From: Butyrivibrio sp. | GTDB lineage: Bacteria > Bacillota > Clostridia > Lachnospirales > Lachnospiraceae | NCBI GenBank assembly: GCA_015056625.1 | Contig: SVFY01000001.1 | Span: forward strand, 124,001-188,000 | Reading direction: 5' to 3' | DNA: 64,000 bases | In this document: piece by piece, positions 25,912-35,400 of the stretch | Layout: every line of letters starts with the position of its first letter | How positions within the stretch are numbered: the first letter of the stretch is position 1 | Program-made: the position numbers and the translations under genes | The notes under the pieces: generated by a model | What the model was told of the DNA's origin: nothing | Seen by the model: the letters and a program-made list of their open reading frames with translations, nothing else | Database searches by the model: none

Positions 25912-28900
25912 TCATCCTTCCTTGCCCTCATCCGTATCCATCTCGGAAAAGAGCCTGTCGCAAATAAACTTTTTCTTGAAATACTCGCCAATAAGGCTGT
26001 CAACTGTATCGTAGTCCTGCAAAGTCTCACCGATCATAATGTCGTTGATAAGGCTGAACCTTCCGGGGAGCTGTCCTCCAATGATGTCACTCTTTTGGAT
26101 GGTTCCGCTCTCAGTAAGGATCTCCTCCTCACCATTCTGTTCAGTGATGTAGTACTGCATCTGCTCTCCAAAGAACAGCACAAAATCTGAAACATAGATT
26201 CCGTCGTACATCTGGCGCATAGGCACTACCTTGTACTCGTTGTCAGAGTCATTATCAAGTCTGTAGTGCACCTTGCAGTTTGCGTCCGGGCGGGTCCTGT
26301 ATTCCAGCATGGTCTTGTCTATGAACTGCACCATATCCGGCAGGATTTTCGAATATTCCTGGAAGAAGGAGAAGTACACGTCCTTGGAAAGAAGGCGGCG
26401 AAGGAATCTTGCTGCAACCTCCTCGTTGACCTCTTCTTCCGATTTTCTGTCTGTTGCATAGTAGCGAAGGTATGCAAGCTCGCACACCTCGGAAAGTGGC
26501 ATATTCTCAAGGGACAGCTTCTCTATCCTGTCAAAAACAAACCTGCCTGTCACTGTTCCCTTTACAAAGCTGTCGTAAGAACTCTGGGATAAGAACGCCA
26601 TCTCAACCTCTGCCACTCCGCCGCTCTTTACATAGTTCTTGAAGATTTCCATCTTCTCTCCGATGTAAGAGCCGCTGTAGAGTCCCTGAATGATGATCCT
26701 CTCTGAAAGGGCATAGGTATCAAGTCCAAAGGACTCTGCTGCCCTCCAGATATCTCTCATCTCCTTGAGAGTTCCGTTGTAGTGAGCAATAAGGAAGTTA
26801 AGGAGCTGTTCATCGTACTTGCCTGATCTGAAGGCGTAGTTCGCGATCTCAAGCTCTTTTTCCCCGGGCTCCAAAGTGCCCTTGTCAAGAAGTCGAACGC
26901 ACAGCTTCAGTATTACCTTTGCGTCTATGGAGAAGCATCCAAAGGTCTTGACCCACTCCATCGCCTTGTCGTAAAGCCCTGACATTACCATGATCTCTAA
27001 AACTTCTGCCCTCTTCTGGCTGTCAAGGTCTGTAGGGTCAATGTTCAAAAGGTACTCAGCAAGCTGTCTTGTAAAGTCGTTGTCATAGTAGTACCTGATC
27101 AGATTGCCTGATATATCGTTCCTGAAGCTCTTTCTTACAAGGTCAGAAGCTGCAAGATCCCTGTATCTGCCCACATTGTCCATGTCGATGGTGTAGGCAT
27201 TTTTTCCAAGGTCGCAAAGGAACAGATCCAGGTTCTCTTTTCCCTTCTGGATATAGGGGATCGCGTAGGCTGCAAGTTTACCAGGAAGCATGAGCTTGGT
27301 ATTGGTGTAAGGGATACTGCCTGCATACCTGTTGTCGTCGTGATCAGTCAAAAGAACTGTGTAATCACTGCCATAAAGTGGCACATAGCAAACTCCATCA
27401 ACCACAGGGAATCTCATGGCGCCCTCGCACTTGTCATAGACAACGCATACGCCGTTTATCCTGCTGTCACTTACCCTTATCTCAGAGGTGTAAAGAACTG
27501 ACAGCACCTTGGATGCATTGGCAGCATCTACCATCTGCCTTGTGAGCATGTTCTTGTAGAGGTATCCAAGATCCTTGGTAACCCTGCCCTTGTCAAGCTG
27601 GGCCATAAGGAACTTCTCTATCTGCGGAACATAGGAATCATAGAGCTCCGGATATTCCTCCTTGTGCTCATGGATGTATCTGTAAAGGATTGCATTCTTG
27701 TCATATTCAAGGTCGCTCTGATACGAGAAGTACATAAGCACCATCTTGTTGATGTCGCAGGGCAAGAGCCCATTTTCATCGGTGTAGATGCTCATCATGT
27801 AGTACTCATAAAGCCTTGTTATGCGAAGCTCATTCTCAACACCCTTCTGGTACCACTCAAAGGCAAAGGGAGCTGTCTTGCCGCCCTTGATAAGAAGGGA
27901 CACTATGGCCTCTAAAACCTCGCTGTTTTCCCTTATCTCGTAGCAGGCCTTTAAGATCCTAAAGAGCCTCATGTCAAAGTTTCTGACTCTCATGGACAGG
28001 TATACTATCTGGTCGATAAGGTTTAAGGATATGATCTGCTTTTTTGCCCCGTATTCAAGGACAAAGAGCTCATAGTTATCAAGTCGTGTAAGTATTGAAG
28101 GTGAATCATTTAAAAGATTCATTGCCTCCAGGTACAGGATCGGGCTCCTGCAGCCATAGGAGAACTGCTCCTCAAGCATCATCCACTTGCGAGAGGTGCT
28201 GGTGGTGTACTCCTCTGAAATATATAAAAGCAGCCATGCTATCCGCCAGTTGTCGGGGTTTCGTCTGAATATTCCCTCAAGCCTTTCAGAGATGTCGTTT
28301 ATGTAGGCATCCTCTCTGCTGCACAGGGTGGACAGATAAAGGAAGTAGCTGTAAAGAGTATCTCCGTCGGTATCAAGGACCTCTTTTTCCGCCTGATCAA
28401 GGATCCATTTGCCCTCATTGACCCTGCCTGCAGTTATGTAGTACTGGGCTGTGTAGAGCCTTACTTCCAGGTTCTTGTCATCAATGGCGTTCATCTTGGA
28501 GATGATCTTGCCGGTCTCAGACAGCCACGCTCTTGAAGTTATCTTCTTGCAGCTGAAATTCTCATAGGTTCTCACAAGATCAACAGTGAGTCTCTTCATC
28601 TCCTGGTAATCCCCTGTCAGATGATTATCTGATAAGTGAACTGCCACAGTTACAGGGAATATCACCTCAGTAAAGTTGTTGTAGAAGCGGATGCGGCCGT
28701 AGTTGTTGCCCTCGTGGAGCTTCTCAGGAATAACACGCATCTTGAGCCTTGCGGTAGTGCCTGTAAAGTCATCCTCACCGATCTCGTACCTGTCAAGGCT
28801 TATGAAGTCGCCATCTACATCTGCGAAAAGATGGGTATACCCCCATCCATTCTTGGTTATGATGATGCCGTGGTCGCCGTTAAGGCCAGTGAAGTCAATC

Positions 28901-29502
28901 TGAAGGGACTCCTGGTCAATTACGAAGGACACTGGCTGCTTCTTGTTGATGGAAATAAGGAACTCCTCAACGTTCTGCTCGTTGTCAGGATTCTCAGAAA
29001 GACCTCTGTAAAGGCTCTCGTACTGGGCGTCATTGCCCTTAAGTACCGATATGAAGTCAGCAGAATAAAAGAGGCTTACTGCCTCATCCCAATCTGTCTT
29101 GGCCAAATTAGCAAAATGAAATAGATTTTTGATATCACCAAGGCTACTGGCAACAACCTGAGACCTTACGGTGACAACGAAGGGAAGAACGTATTCTCCC
29201 TGATTGGATATTATGCGAAAATTCCCCTTAAGAACATCCCCGTGGGACATTCCAAGGGCATTAAATTTATAGGATACTTCATAGGGTGAACCTGAAACAT
29301 CGGGGGTAATGACCTCCATCCTGAGATCTGATGAGGTCACTTTGCCCTCCAAAAAGGCATTCTCAGATCCAAAGATAGTAAAAGAGCCGCTAGACGCCTC
29401 ACCGGGTCCGAGACCTATCTCTATACGGGCAGTAGAAAAATCCAGGTTTCTCTGCGTATAAACATATTTTCCCTGTAGAAGCTGATCTATAATCTCTCTC
29501 AC
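25912..29502 (-). CDS. DUF5717-type giant protein, helical-repeat core
   Basis: A protein of about 1196 residues. The N-terminal 300 residues hold two beta-rich, Ig-like segments (LDFSTARIEIGLGPGEASSG and GDHGIIITKNGWGYTHLFAD areas). The middle 700 residues are helical-repeat solenoid sequence (repeated Y/L/W-rich helices such as RIAWLLLYISEEYT). The C-terminus is mixed. There is no signal peptide or membrane helix, so it is cytoplasmic. GTG at 29502 is preferred because GGGGTG precedes it; a TTG at 29514 is less likely. It heads a four-gene operon. A TGGTATAAT extended -10 element (29542-29534) lies just upstream. Confidence 0.8.
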   Translation of the reverse strand: MREIIDQLLQGKYVYTQRNLDFSTARIEIGLGPGEASSGSFTIFGSENAFLEGKVTSSDLRMEVITPDVSGSPYEVSYKFNALGMSHGDVLKGNFRIISNQGEYVLPFVVTVRSQVVASSLGDIKNLFHFANLAKTDWDEAVSLFYSADFISVLKGNDAQYESLYRGLSENPDNEQNVEEFLISINKKQPVSFVIDQESLQIDFTGLNGDHGIIITKNGWGYTHLFADVDGDFISLDRYEIGEDDFTGTTARLKMRVIPEKLHEGNNYGRIRFYNNFTEVIFPVTVAVHLSDNHLTGDYQEMKRLTVDLVRTYENFSCKKITSRAWLSETGKIISKMNAIDDKNLEVRLYTAQYYITAGRVNEGKWILDQAEKEVLDTDGDTLYSYFLYLSTLCSREDAYINDISERLEGIFRRNPDNWRIAWLLLYISEEYTTSTSRKWMMLEEQFSYGCRSPILYLEAMNLLNDSPSILTRLDNYELFVLEYGAKKQIISLNLIDQIVYLSMRVRNFDMRLFRILKACYEIRENSEVLEAIVSLLIKGGKTAPFAFEWYQKGVENELRITRLYEYYMMSIYTDENGLLPCDINKMVLMYFSYQSDLEYDKNAILYRYIHEHKEEYPELYDSYVPQIEKFLMAQLDKGRVTKDLGYLYKNMLTRQMVDAANASKVLSVLYTSEIRVSDSRINGVCVVYDKCEGAMRFPVVDGVCYVPLYGSDYTVLLTDHDDNRYAGSIPYTNTKLMLPGKLAAYAIPYIQKGKENLDLFLCDLGKNAYTIDMDNVGRYRDLAASDLVRKSFRNDISGNLIRYYYDNDFTRQLAEYLLNIDPTDLDSQKRAEVLEIMVMSGLYDKAMEWVKTFGCFSIDAKVILKLCVRLLDKGTLEPGEKELEIANYAFRSGKYDEQLLNFLIAHYNGTLKEMRDIWRAAESFGLDTYALSERIIIQGLYSGSYIGEKMEIFKNYVKSGGVAEVEMAFLSQSSYDSFVKGTVTGRFVFDRIEKLSLENMPLSEVCELAYLRYYATDRKSEEEVNEEVAARFLRRLLSKDVYFSFFQEYSKILPDMVQFIDKTMLEYRTRPDANCKVHYRLDNDSDNEYKVVPMRQMYDGIYVSDFVLFFGEQMQYYITEQNGEEEILTESGTIQKSDIIGGQLPGRFSLINDIMIGETLQDYDTVDSLIGEYFKKKFICDRLFSEMDTDEGKEG

Positions 29503-29533
29503 AACGCACCCCAAAAAACAATTAATCTACAAT

Positions 29534-29542
29534 ATTATACCA
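29534..29542 (-). promoter_or_regulatory. Extended -10 promoter before the DUF5717 gene
   Basis: TGG-TATAAT on the minus strand is an extended -10 element about 32 nt upstream of the GTG start. No TTGACA-like -35 box is visible, and it lies only about 16 nt after the MacB-type permease stop. Confidence 0.45.
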
Positions 29543-29557
29543 CACAATGGCATCACA

Positions 29558-30766
29558 TTATAGTCTCAGGGCGTCGATAGGTTTCATGAGGGCGGCTTTT
29601 CTGGCAGGATAAATTCCAAAAAACAGTCCGATGAGGATCGAGAACAGAGCTGCTCCTAAAACCGACGAAGGTGTAATGATAACATCAAATCCTATTGCCG
29701 AACAGATAACATAGGCAAGTAAGATTCCAAGGATTATACCAACGATCCCTCCAAGGAGAGTAAGGATAGCTGACTCTGCCAAAAACTGGGTAAGGATCGC
29801 ACCAGTGCTGGCTCCGATGGATTTTCTGATACCGATCTCCCTGGTCCTTTCTGTTACTGATACCAGCATGATGTTCATAACGCCGATACCACCAACTATC
29901 AGGGAGATTATTGATACAAGCAGAAGGAAATCCTGGGCGTAGCCAAGGATCTTATCAAGCTGATCCGAAAAGTCCGCCATACTGTAACCGGAAATGGCTG
30001 TAGTGCCGCGAAGTCCGTGCTTGTTTATAAGGATCTCTTTTGCCTTGTTAACTGATTCATTCAGGGTGGACTGATCATCAAAGAGGATCACCTGTGTGAA
30101 TTCGTCGGTCTTTATATCAAAATCAGCTCCCATTGAAGTGTATGGGATCTCTATCTGTGCGTAGTAATCCTGGCCTTCCATAATGAACTGATACATATCA
30201 TTCATGTGGTCACGAAGTCCTATTATGGTATAGGTAGCAGTCTTGCCGTTTATGGTGATATCTATCTCTCTGCCAACAACATCCTCTGTGCCAAAGAGCT
30301 TTTTTGCATCGTCAAGGAGCATTACGCAGACCCTTGCACCTTGCTCTACCTGCTGTGCGTTGAAATAACTGCCCTGCACGATACCGTTGCTAAGTGCATT
30401 TTCAAGAGCCTGGGTTCCGCCATTTACGTAGCATTCGAAAGTATCTTTTTTGCCCTTTACCTTGCCAAAACCCTCTATGTTGGGAGACATTCCCTTGATG
30501 TCAGGAAGATATTCCATAACAAGGTCAATGTCATCCTGGGTAAAGCGTTCAGAAGTCTTACTTGTATCCATGGTGAAAATGCCGTAGTTACCTGCAAGGT
30601 CATTCAGGGAATTGGTAACGTATGCACTCATTCCATTACCAAGAGCCACAACTGCGATAACCGCCGCGATTCCTATGACTATTCCAAGCATGGTCATGGC
30701 TGTTCTGTAGCCATTTCCAATTATCTGTTTAATTGCGCTTTTTAAATACTCGCCAAATTTTCCCAT
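29558..30766 (-). CDS. MacB-type ABC transporter permease
   Basis: A 402-residue permease with the four-helix MacB plan: an N-terminal helix (TAMTMLGIVIGIAAVIAVVA), an extracytoplasmic domain (about 45-270), and three C-terminal helices with SVTERTREIGIRKSIGAS between them, a family hallmark. It starts 1 nt after the adaptor stop. Together with the upstream adaptor and ATPase it forms a complete MacAB-like tripartite pump for a Gram-positive cell, exporting peptides or other amphiphiles out of the membrane. Confidence 0.93.
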   Translation of the reverse strand: MGKFGEYLKSAIKQIIGNGYRTAMTMLGIVIGIAAVIAVVALGNGMSAYVTNSLNDLAGNYGIFTMDTSKTSERFTQDDIDLVMEYLPDIKGMSPNIEGFGKVKGKKDTFECYVNGGTQALENALSNGIVQGSYFNAQQVEQGARVCVMLLDDAKKLFGTEDVVGREIDITINGKTATYTIIGLRDHMNDMYQFIMEGQDYYAQIEIPYTSMGADFDIKTDEFTQVILFDDQSTLNESVNKAKEILINKHGLRGTTAISGYSMADFSDQLDKILGYAQDFLLLVSIISLIVGGIGVMNIMLVSVTERTREIGIRKSIGASTGAILTQFLAESAILTLLGGIVGIILGILLAYVICSAIGFDVIITPSSVLGAALFSILIGLFFGIYPARKAALMKPIDALRL

Positions 30767-30767
30767 T

Positions 30768-32441
30768 TTACTGTGCCGCTACTACTGCCATTCCCTCTGT
30801 AAGGGTAGAAACATCTGATGAAATAACCTGATCTCCAACTGACAGTCCCTCGATGATCTGAGCGTCAGTGCTGGTTGAGATACCAATGGTAACGTCTTTT
30901 CTTGTTACAACACCGTTCTCAAGCACATATACAAAATCTCCTGTAGAATCTGTCTGGATCAGCTCATAAGGAAGAACTATTGTGTCATCAGCCTTCTGAG
31001 CGTGGATCTTGTTGTTTGCCTCAACTCCAAGGATGATATCTGAATCAGGATTGGTAACCTTGATGATGGTTGATACTACAGCAACACCATTGGCATTCTT
31101 GGTGGCTGTACCTGAAACCTTGGTAACCTCTCCCTGATACTGTTTGCCGTTAATAGTGATGTCAACCTTCTCACCAACTGAAATCTTGGGAAGGTCACTC
31201 TTTGATACTGAGATTGAAACCTGTACATCATCAAGGTTAGCTATGGTAAAGAGCTGCGTTCCATTTGTAACTGTAGCTCCGTCAACAACTGTTGCTGGCA
31301 TTGCTGTGATAACGCCGTTAAAATCAGCCTTGATTCCTTCCTTGGCTGACTCGATCTTGGAAAGAGTATCTTCCTGTGTAAGCTCTGTAGCTTCCATTGA
31401 TGCCTTGGTAGCTGAAGCTGTTCCGGGATTGATCTGGGAAGCCTTGGCGCTTGAAAGGTGAGCCTGCTCCTCCTTAAGAGCTGTTATCTGATTGTTCCAT
31501 GCCTGGATCTCAGGGTCATTCTGAATAGCATAGGAAACATCTGAAATAGAATCCTGGATTGCAAGAGCCATCTGCTTGTTGGACTCTGTAGGAGTTGTAT
31601 ACTCTCCGTTCTCCTTGGTGTCTCCGGTATTTCTATAGATATAATCCTCATTGCCATCGTCAAACTTGTATTCCTGGCTGTCAGAAATACCGTTCTGGTT
31701 GATATCCCTTGCCACCTTCTGAAGATCAGTAAGTGTCTGGTTCATACGGCTTGTCTTTTCCGTGATCTGTCTGCTGATGGCGTCTATTTCTGCAGTTATT
31801 GCATCGATCCTGTCATTGATCTGCTGAGCTGTCATGCCCTCAGCATACTTCCTGTCAGCTGCTCCAACAGGGCTGTAAAGTGCACTGTAATTGCCCTTTG
31901 CCTGCTGAATTGCAAGCTCTGCGCCCTTCTTTTGGATCTCAAGATTTTCTGCATCATAGGTACAAAGCACATCGCCAGCCTTAACCTTATCTCCAACCTT
32001 GACGTTGACTGTATCAAGGGGAGCAGTTATCTCTGTAAAGTAGTTCTTGTTCTCAGCACTCTCAACAGTACCTGAGATTGAAAGGATATTCTCAATGTTT
32101 CCAAGTGCGACTTCATGAGTCTCAACTGTTACAATTGAATTCTTGCTGGCATTGATCCTGCCAATAATAAATCCGATAACTCCAAGAGCTAACACTCCAA
32201 AAAGAATGTATCTCTTCTTGAATTTTCTTTTCTTCTTTTTATCTGAATCAGAAAGATCAACACTGTCGTCCTCATCGTAGATCTCTACATTTGAACCGGT
32301 TGTCTCTTTGATCACATTCTGCTCAGAAGCAGTATCCACAATAGGCTCATTCTTTTCTGCTTCTTTAACTTTAACTGTTTCATCAGTCGAAGGAGACTGC
32401 GTGCTTACTACCTTCCCCTCTAAGTTTTTGTTTTCTTTCAT
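30768..32441 (-). CDS. MacA/HlyD-type periplasmic adaptor, RND family
   Basis: A 557-residue adaptor protein. A long acidic and Lys-rich cytoplasmic N-terminus (about 1-70) precedes a membrane helix (ILFGVLALGVIGFIIGRI), a split lipoyl domain (ITAPLDTVNVKVGDKV with FNGVITAMPATVVDGATVTN), a coiled-coil hairpin between its halves, a beta-barrel (VQVSISVSKSDLPKISVGEK) and a membrane-proximal domain. The roughly 70-residue cytoplasmic tail is longer than usual. ATG at 32441 has GGAGG 5 nt upstream; an ATG at 32453 has unworkable spacing. It links the MacB-type permease to substrate outside the membrane. Confidence 0.92.
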   Translation of the reverse strand: MKENKNLEGKVVSTQSPSTDETVKVKEAEKNEPIVDTASEQNVIKETTGSNVEIYDEDDSVDLSDSDKKKKRKFKKRYILFGVLALGVIGFIIGRINASKNSIVTVETHEVALGNIENILSISGTVESAENKNYFTEITAPLDTVNVKVGDKVKAGDVLCTYDAENLEIQKKGAELAIQQAKGNYSALYSPVGAADRKYAEGMTAQQINDRIDAITAEIDAISRQITEKTSRMNQTLTDLQKVARDINQNGISDSQEYKFDDGNEDYIYRNTGDTKENGEYTTPTESNKQMALAIQDSISDVSYAIQNDPEIQAWNNQITALKEEQAHLSSAKASQINPGTASATKASMEATELTQEDTLSKIESAKEGIKADFNGVITAMPATVVDGATVTNGTQLFTIANLDDVQVSISVSKSDLPKISVGEKVDITINGKQYQGEVTKVSGTATKNANGVAVVSTIIKVTNPDSDIILGVEANNKIHAQKADDTIVLPYELIQTDSTGDFVYVLENGVVTRKDVTIGISTSTDAQIIEGLSVGDQVISSDVSTLTEGMAVVAAQ

Positions 32442-32458
32442 AACATCCTCCATACCCC

Positions 32459-33163
32459 TTAGATCTCATCTTTGTAATCGGGGTTCATAATGTCGCTTGT
32501 TATCTTTCCATCTGATATAGTAATGATCCTCTTGGCCTGAGCTGCAATGCCTGGATCATGGGTGATTATGATCACAGTTCTTCCCTCAAAATAGAGTCTC
32601 TTGATGATCCTGATGATCTCTTTTGTTGATGCAGTATCCAGGTTACCTGTGGGCTCGTCTGCCAAAAGGATTGGCGGAGCCTGGGCTATAGCCCTTGCAA
32701 TGGCAACTCTCTGTTGCTGTCCACCTGACATCTCGTTAGGCCTGTGAGTCTTACGCTTTTCAAGACCCACGCTGTTAAGGGCAGCATTGGCAAGCCTCTC
32801 CCTCTCTTTTTTGCCAACTCCTCTATATATAAGAGGGAGCTCTACATTCTCAAGCGCTGTCAGTGACGGTATTAAGTTAAAGCCCTGGAAAATAAAGCCG
32901 ATCTCTCTGTTTCTGACTTCAGACTGCTCGTCATCTGTCATATGTGATACGTCCTGACCGTGCAGAAAATACTTGCCGGAGGTTGGCGTATCAAGACAGC
33001 CAAGCATATTCATAAGAGTAGACTTACCGGACCCAGACTGTCCGATAATTGCTACAAATTCTCCTTCTCCGATGGTCAGAGAAACATGATTTAACGCCCT
33101 GACCTCGTTTTCCCCAGGATTGTAGATCTTGCTTACATCCTTGATTTCTACCAATTTTTTCAT
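32459..33163 (-). CDS. MacB-type ABC transporter ATPase
   Basis: A 234-residue ATPase with Walker A GQSGSGKST, signature MSGGQQQR and Walker B ILLADEPTGNLD. The PTGNLD form marks the MacB/LolD subfamily. The start at 33163 has GAGGAA upstream; a longer reading to 33202 is unsupported. It is the first gene of the MacA/MacB-like set and has its own promoter upstream. Confidence 0.94.
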   Translation of the reverse strand: MKKLVEIKDVSKIYNPGENEVRALNHVSLTIGEGEFVAIIGQSGSGKSTLMNMLGCLDTPTSGKYFLHGQDVSHMTDDEQSEVRNREIGFIFQGFNLIPSLTALENVELPLIYRGVGKKERERLANAALNSVGLEKRKTHRPNEMSGGQQQRVAIARAIAQAPPILLADEPTGNLDTASTKEIIRIIKRLYFEGRTVIIITHDPGIAAQAKRIITISDGKITSDIMNPDYKDEI

Positions 33164-33215
33164 AACATTCCTCAAAATGGCCCACGGCCATATACATTGC
33201 ACACAACTTCTCTAT

Positions 33216-33244
33216 ATTCTATGCCATTTTATATATAAAATCAA
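33216..33244 (-). promoter_or_regulatory. Promoter for the MacAB-like operon
   Basis: On the minus strand TTGATT (33244-33239), a 17-nt spacer and TAGAAT (33221-33216) make a good sigma-A promoter about 50 nt before the ATPase start. It indicates that the MacAB-like genes can be transcribed separately from the exporter genes upstream. Confidence 0.6.
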
Positions 33245-33264
33245 AGAAACTTTTTGTGAACTGC

Positions 33265-34485
33265 TTAAGACAATTCCCAAAACTCATCGATTACCATGGA
33301 AACTTCTTTGTTATTACCAAGCTCTGAAGCAGTAATATCACTTTCCCTGTCCTGAAAAATTATCCTGCCTTCTGTTTCTGAAAGGTGGGTGACAGCACAG
33401 ATGACTTTTGGCCTGTAGGAAAGCTGCATAAGATCCATGATCACAGGATCAAGAAATTCATTTATGGAAGCGTGAGGCGCGTATCTGATAGCTCCCTGCC
33501 AGGGATTTTCCACATTTGTAGTATCATTCTCCACATCCCCAAGCGCTTTTTTGTCGCACTCAAAGGGAAGCTCTCCAGCCCCGTGCCTTGTGATATAGCT
33601 TCTTGTCACATAGATGACTTCATCTATTTTAAGTCCAAATCTGTCAAGGAAGGCTGCAGGATTGGTAATACCTGTCCTTGAGCCTGTCACATGGGGCGCA
33701 TACCTGGTATTTTCCGAATCCAGAAGTAGCCCCTGACCGCTTTCGAAGATAACATTTTCATATTTACCGAGAAAAGAAACCACATCAGACTGTAGAACAT
33801 CTACATACTCTGCATTTCTCTTCATCTCGAAGGCTGCGTTTTTAAGGACAACGTTGTTTAAGATATCCTCAAGGTACTGGGAATTACCAGTTCCACCAAA
33901 AATCTCCCCGATCCTTGGTCTGTAATAGTAATCTCTTATATGTACAAGCTCGCTATAGAGCTCATCCTCACTTAGGGTCTTGATCTTTTCAACCGTCAGG
34001 CCAAAGCCATTTTTCGTGCGAAGATAGGCCTCATATATTCCCATGCCGCAGCTTCCATGGCGGTTTGTACCCCTGACAGTTTCAAGGGCCATGTTAAACA
34101 ATACGTCGCAGACTATGGTTGCGTTTGTATCCGAAAGGGAATATATCCTTGGAACAACGCCAGAAACCTCTATAAAAGAATCAACCTCTTCCCTTAATTT
34201 AAAGAGATCCGGGAAAAAAGTATCGATCCACAAAGTGTCTGCACCACAAAAACTGCCAGATCCAACCTCATGAAAGATAAATCTCTTTTTCAAAAGGTCA
34301 GCTTGTGGCAGTTTATCATCTGCATTTTCATTTGAAGGTATGACTACGGTGTGACCTGACTGAGCGCCGCCGTTGTGGCGGATCACAAGGCCCTTTCCAG
34401 GTCTTTCAGAGAGGATATTGGTAACTCTCCCCTTCCCCTCATCACCGAAGTTTTTACCTATAACCACAGAAAATTTAGTGGACAT
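33265..34485 (-). CDS. Divergent adenylosuccinate-synthetase-like enzyme
   Basis: A 406-residue protein of the PurA fold. The GTP loop GDEGKG with the catalytic Asp (D15) and the SGHT motif with the catalytic His (H45) are present, as are FESGQGLLLD and VTRSYITRHGAGELP. Substrate-binding parts differ from normal PurA: the IMP-contacting GTTGRGIGPAY region reads GTNRHGSCGMGIYEAY, and the TGRxRRxGW region reads NVENPWQGAIRYAPH. It is therefore likely to join an amino acid to a different nucleotide or base analogue; this is inference. It overlaps the vWA gene stop (TAATG) and belongs to the exporter-kinase-vWA gene set. It might resemble phage 2-aminoadenylosuccinate synthetases, but unlike what I recall for those it keeps the Asp. 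Confidence 0.8.
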   Translation of the reverse strand: MSTKFSVVIGKNFGDEGKGRVTNILSERPGKGLVIRHNGGAQSGHTVVIPSNENADDKLPQADLLKKRFIFHEVGSGSFCGADTLWIDTFFPDLFKLREEVDSFIEVSGVVPRIYSLSDTNATIVCDVLFNMALETVRGTNRHGSCGMGIYEAYLRTKNGFGLTVEKIKTLSEDELYSELVHIRDYYYRPRIGEIFGGTGNSQYLEDILNNVVLKNAAFEMKRNAEYVDVLQSDVVSFLGKYENVIFESGQGLLLDSENTRYAPHVTGSRTGITNPAAFLDRFGLKIDEVIYVTRSYITRHGAGELPFECDKKALGDVENDTTNVENPWQGAIRYAPHASINEFLDPVIMDLMQLSYRPKVICAVTHLSETEGRIIFQDRESDITASELGNNKEVSMVIDEFWELS

Positions 34486-35378
34486 TAAAAGAAAAATCCC
34501 TTTTTGCGGGTCTTAAGAACAAGACCTTCAACCGCGTTCCTGACAATAGGCTGAGCATAGCTGCTCCACTGGGAAACAGCATCCTCAAGGCTCTTGCCAT
34601 TAACCATCTGCATTACTGTAATGATCACCTCTGGAATAGCTGATACATTCTGCTTGCTGAGTGTTATGATCCTTCCAGGGATAGCGCCATTAAAGTAGAA
34701 AGGCTTGGTAAAGTTGCCTGAAAGGTCGATGTGGAAGATCTCGTACTTCTCCCCTGCCATCTCTGCAAGCTTTTTTGATGTAAATCTCTCAGGGTCGTCT
34801 CCAAAGACAGCTGCTATATCTGAACCTCTTACCTCAGGGTGGCAGTCTGCATCACCAATGGTGAAAATAAAGCCCTTTTTGCCTCTCTTTTCATAGGCAT
34901 CGATCCTGGTGTGCTTTGCAGCAAAGTACCACAAAAGCTCAAAGTCCTCAGGTGAATCTCCGCCTCTTCCCTCAAGCCACAGATCAAGAAGCTGCTCAGC
35001 TATACGGATATCTGACTCAAACTGGGTAACCTGTAGAGGCGCCCTGTCTGAAACATCTCCGATGGCTGCAAAAAGAAGCTGTGGATCATCCACGGGCTTG
35101 GTGGAATAAAGCTTCATCATTGTCTCGTGAAGGGAATTCTTGGCGATCTCCTCAGACAGATATCCCATGGACCCTGTAACATCAAGGCCGATAATGATAG
35201 GTGTTGAATCAGGGTGATCCTCAGAATCCATTGCTTCACGCATATTTACGAACTTAGGGTTGAACTTCTCCTCCATTCCCTGCTTCTTAAAGATCTGGGA
35301 AGCAGTGGATTTTTCTGAAATTCCTGCTGATTCCCTAAGCTTGGACCAGTCCGCACTTGTATAACTTCCGTATCCCAT
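34485..35378 (-). CDS. vWA-domain protein, cytoplasmic
   Basis: A 297-residue soluble protein without signal or membrane helix. Residues 60-270 are a von Willebrand factor A domain with MIDAS motif DVTGS (66-70), preceded by a short N-terminus (MGYGSYTSADWSKLRESAGI). The conserved GRGGDSPEDFELLWYFAAKH and FTIGDADCHPEV segments resemble vWA proteins found beside kinase-like genes in bacterial stress clusters. It lies 22 nt after the zinc-ribbon kinase-like gene and is coupled to the PurA-like gene. A strong GGAGGAG site precedes the start. Confidence 0.85.
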   Translation of the reverse strand: MGYGSYTSADWSKLRESAGISEKSTASQIFKKQGMEEKFNPKFVNMREAMDSEDHPDSTPIIIGLDVTGSMGYLSEEIAKNSLHETMMKLYSTKPVDDPQLLFAAIGDVSDRAPLQVTQFESDIRIAEQLLDLWLEGRGGDSPEDFELLWYFAAKHTRIDAYEKRGKKGFIFTIGDADCHPEVRGSDIAAVFGDDPERFTSKKLAEMAGEKYEIFHIDLSGNFTKPFYFNGAIPGRIITLSKQNVSAIPEVIITVMQMVNGKSLEDAVSQWSSYAQPIVRNAVEGLVLKTRKKGFFF

Positions 35379-35400
35379 TTGTAATTACTCCTCCATAAAC

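Noticed and set aside
20177-34485. A purine pathway cluster formed by purB and the PurA-like gene
   Set aside because: The two genes are 11 kb apart with unrelated genes between, and the PurA-like protein has altered substrate motifs; shared direction alone is not evidence.
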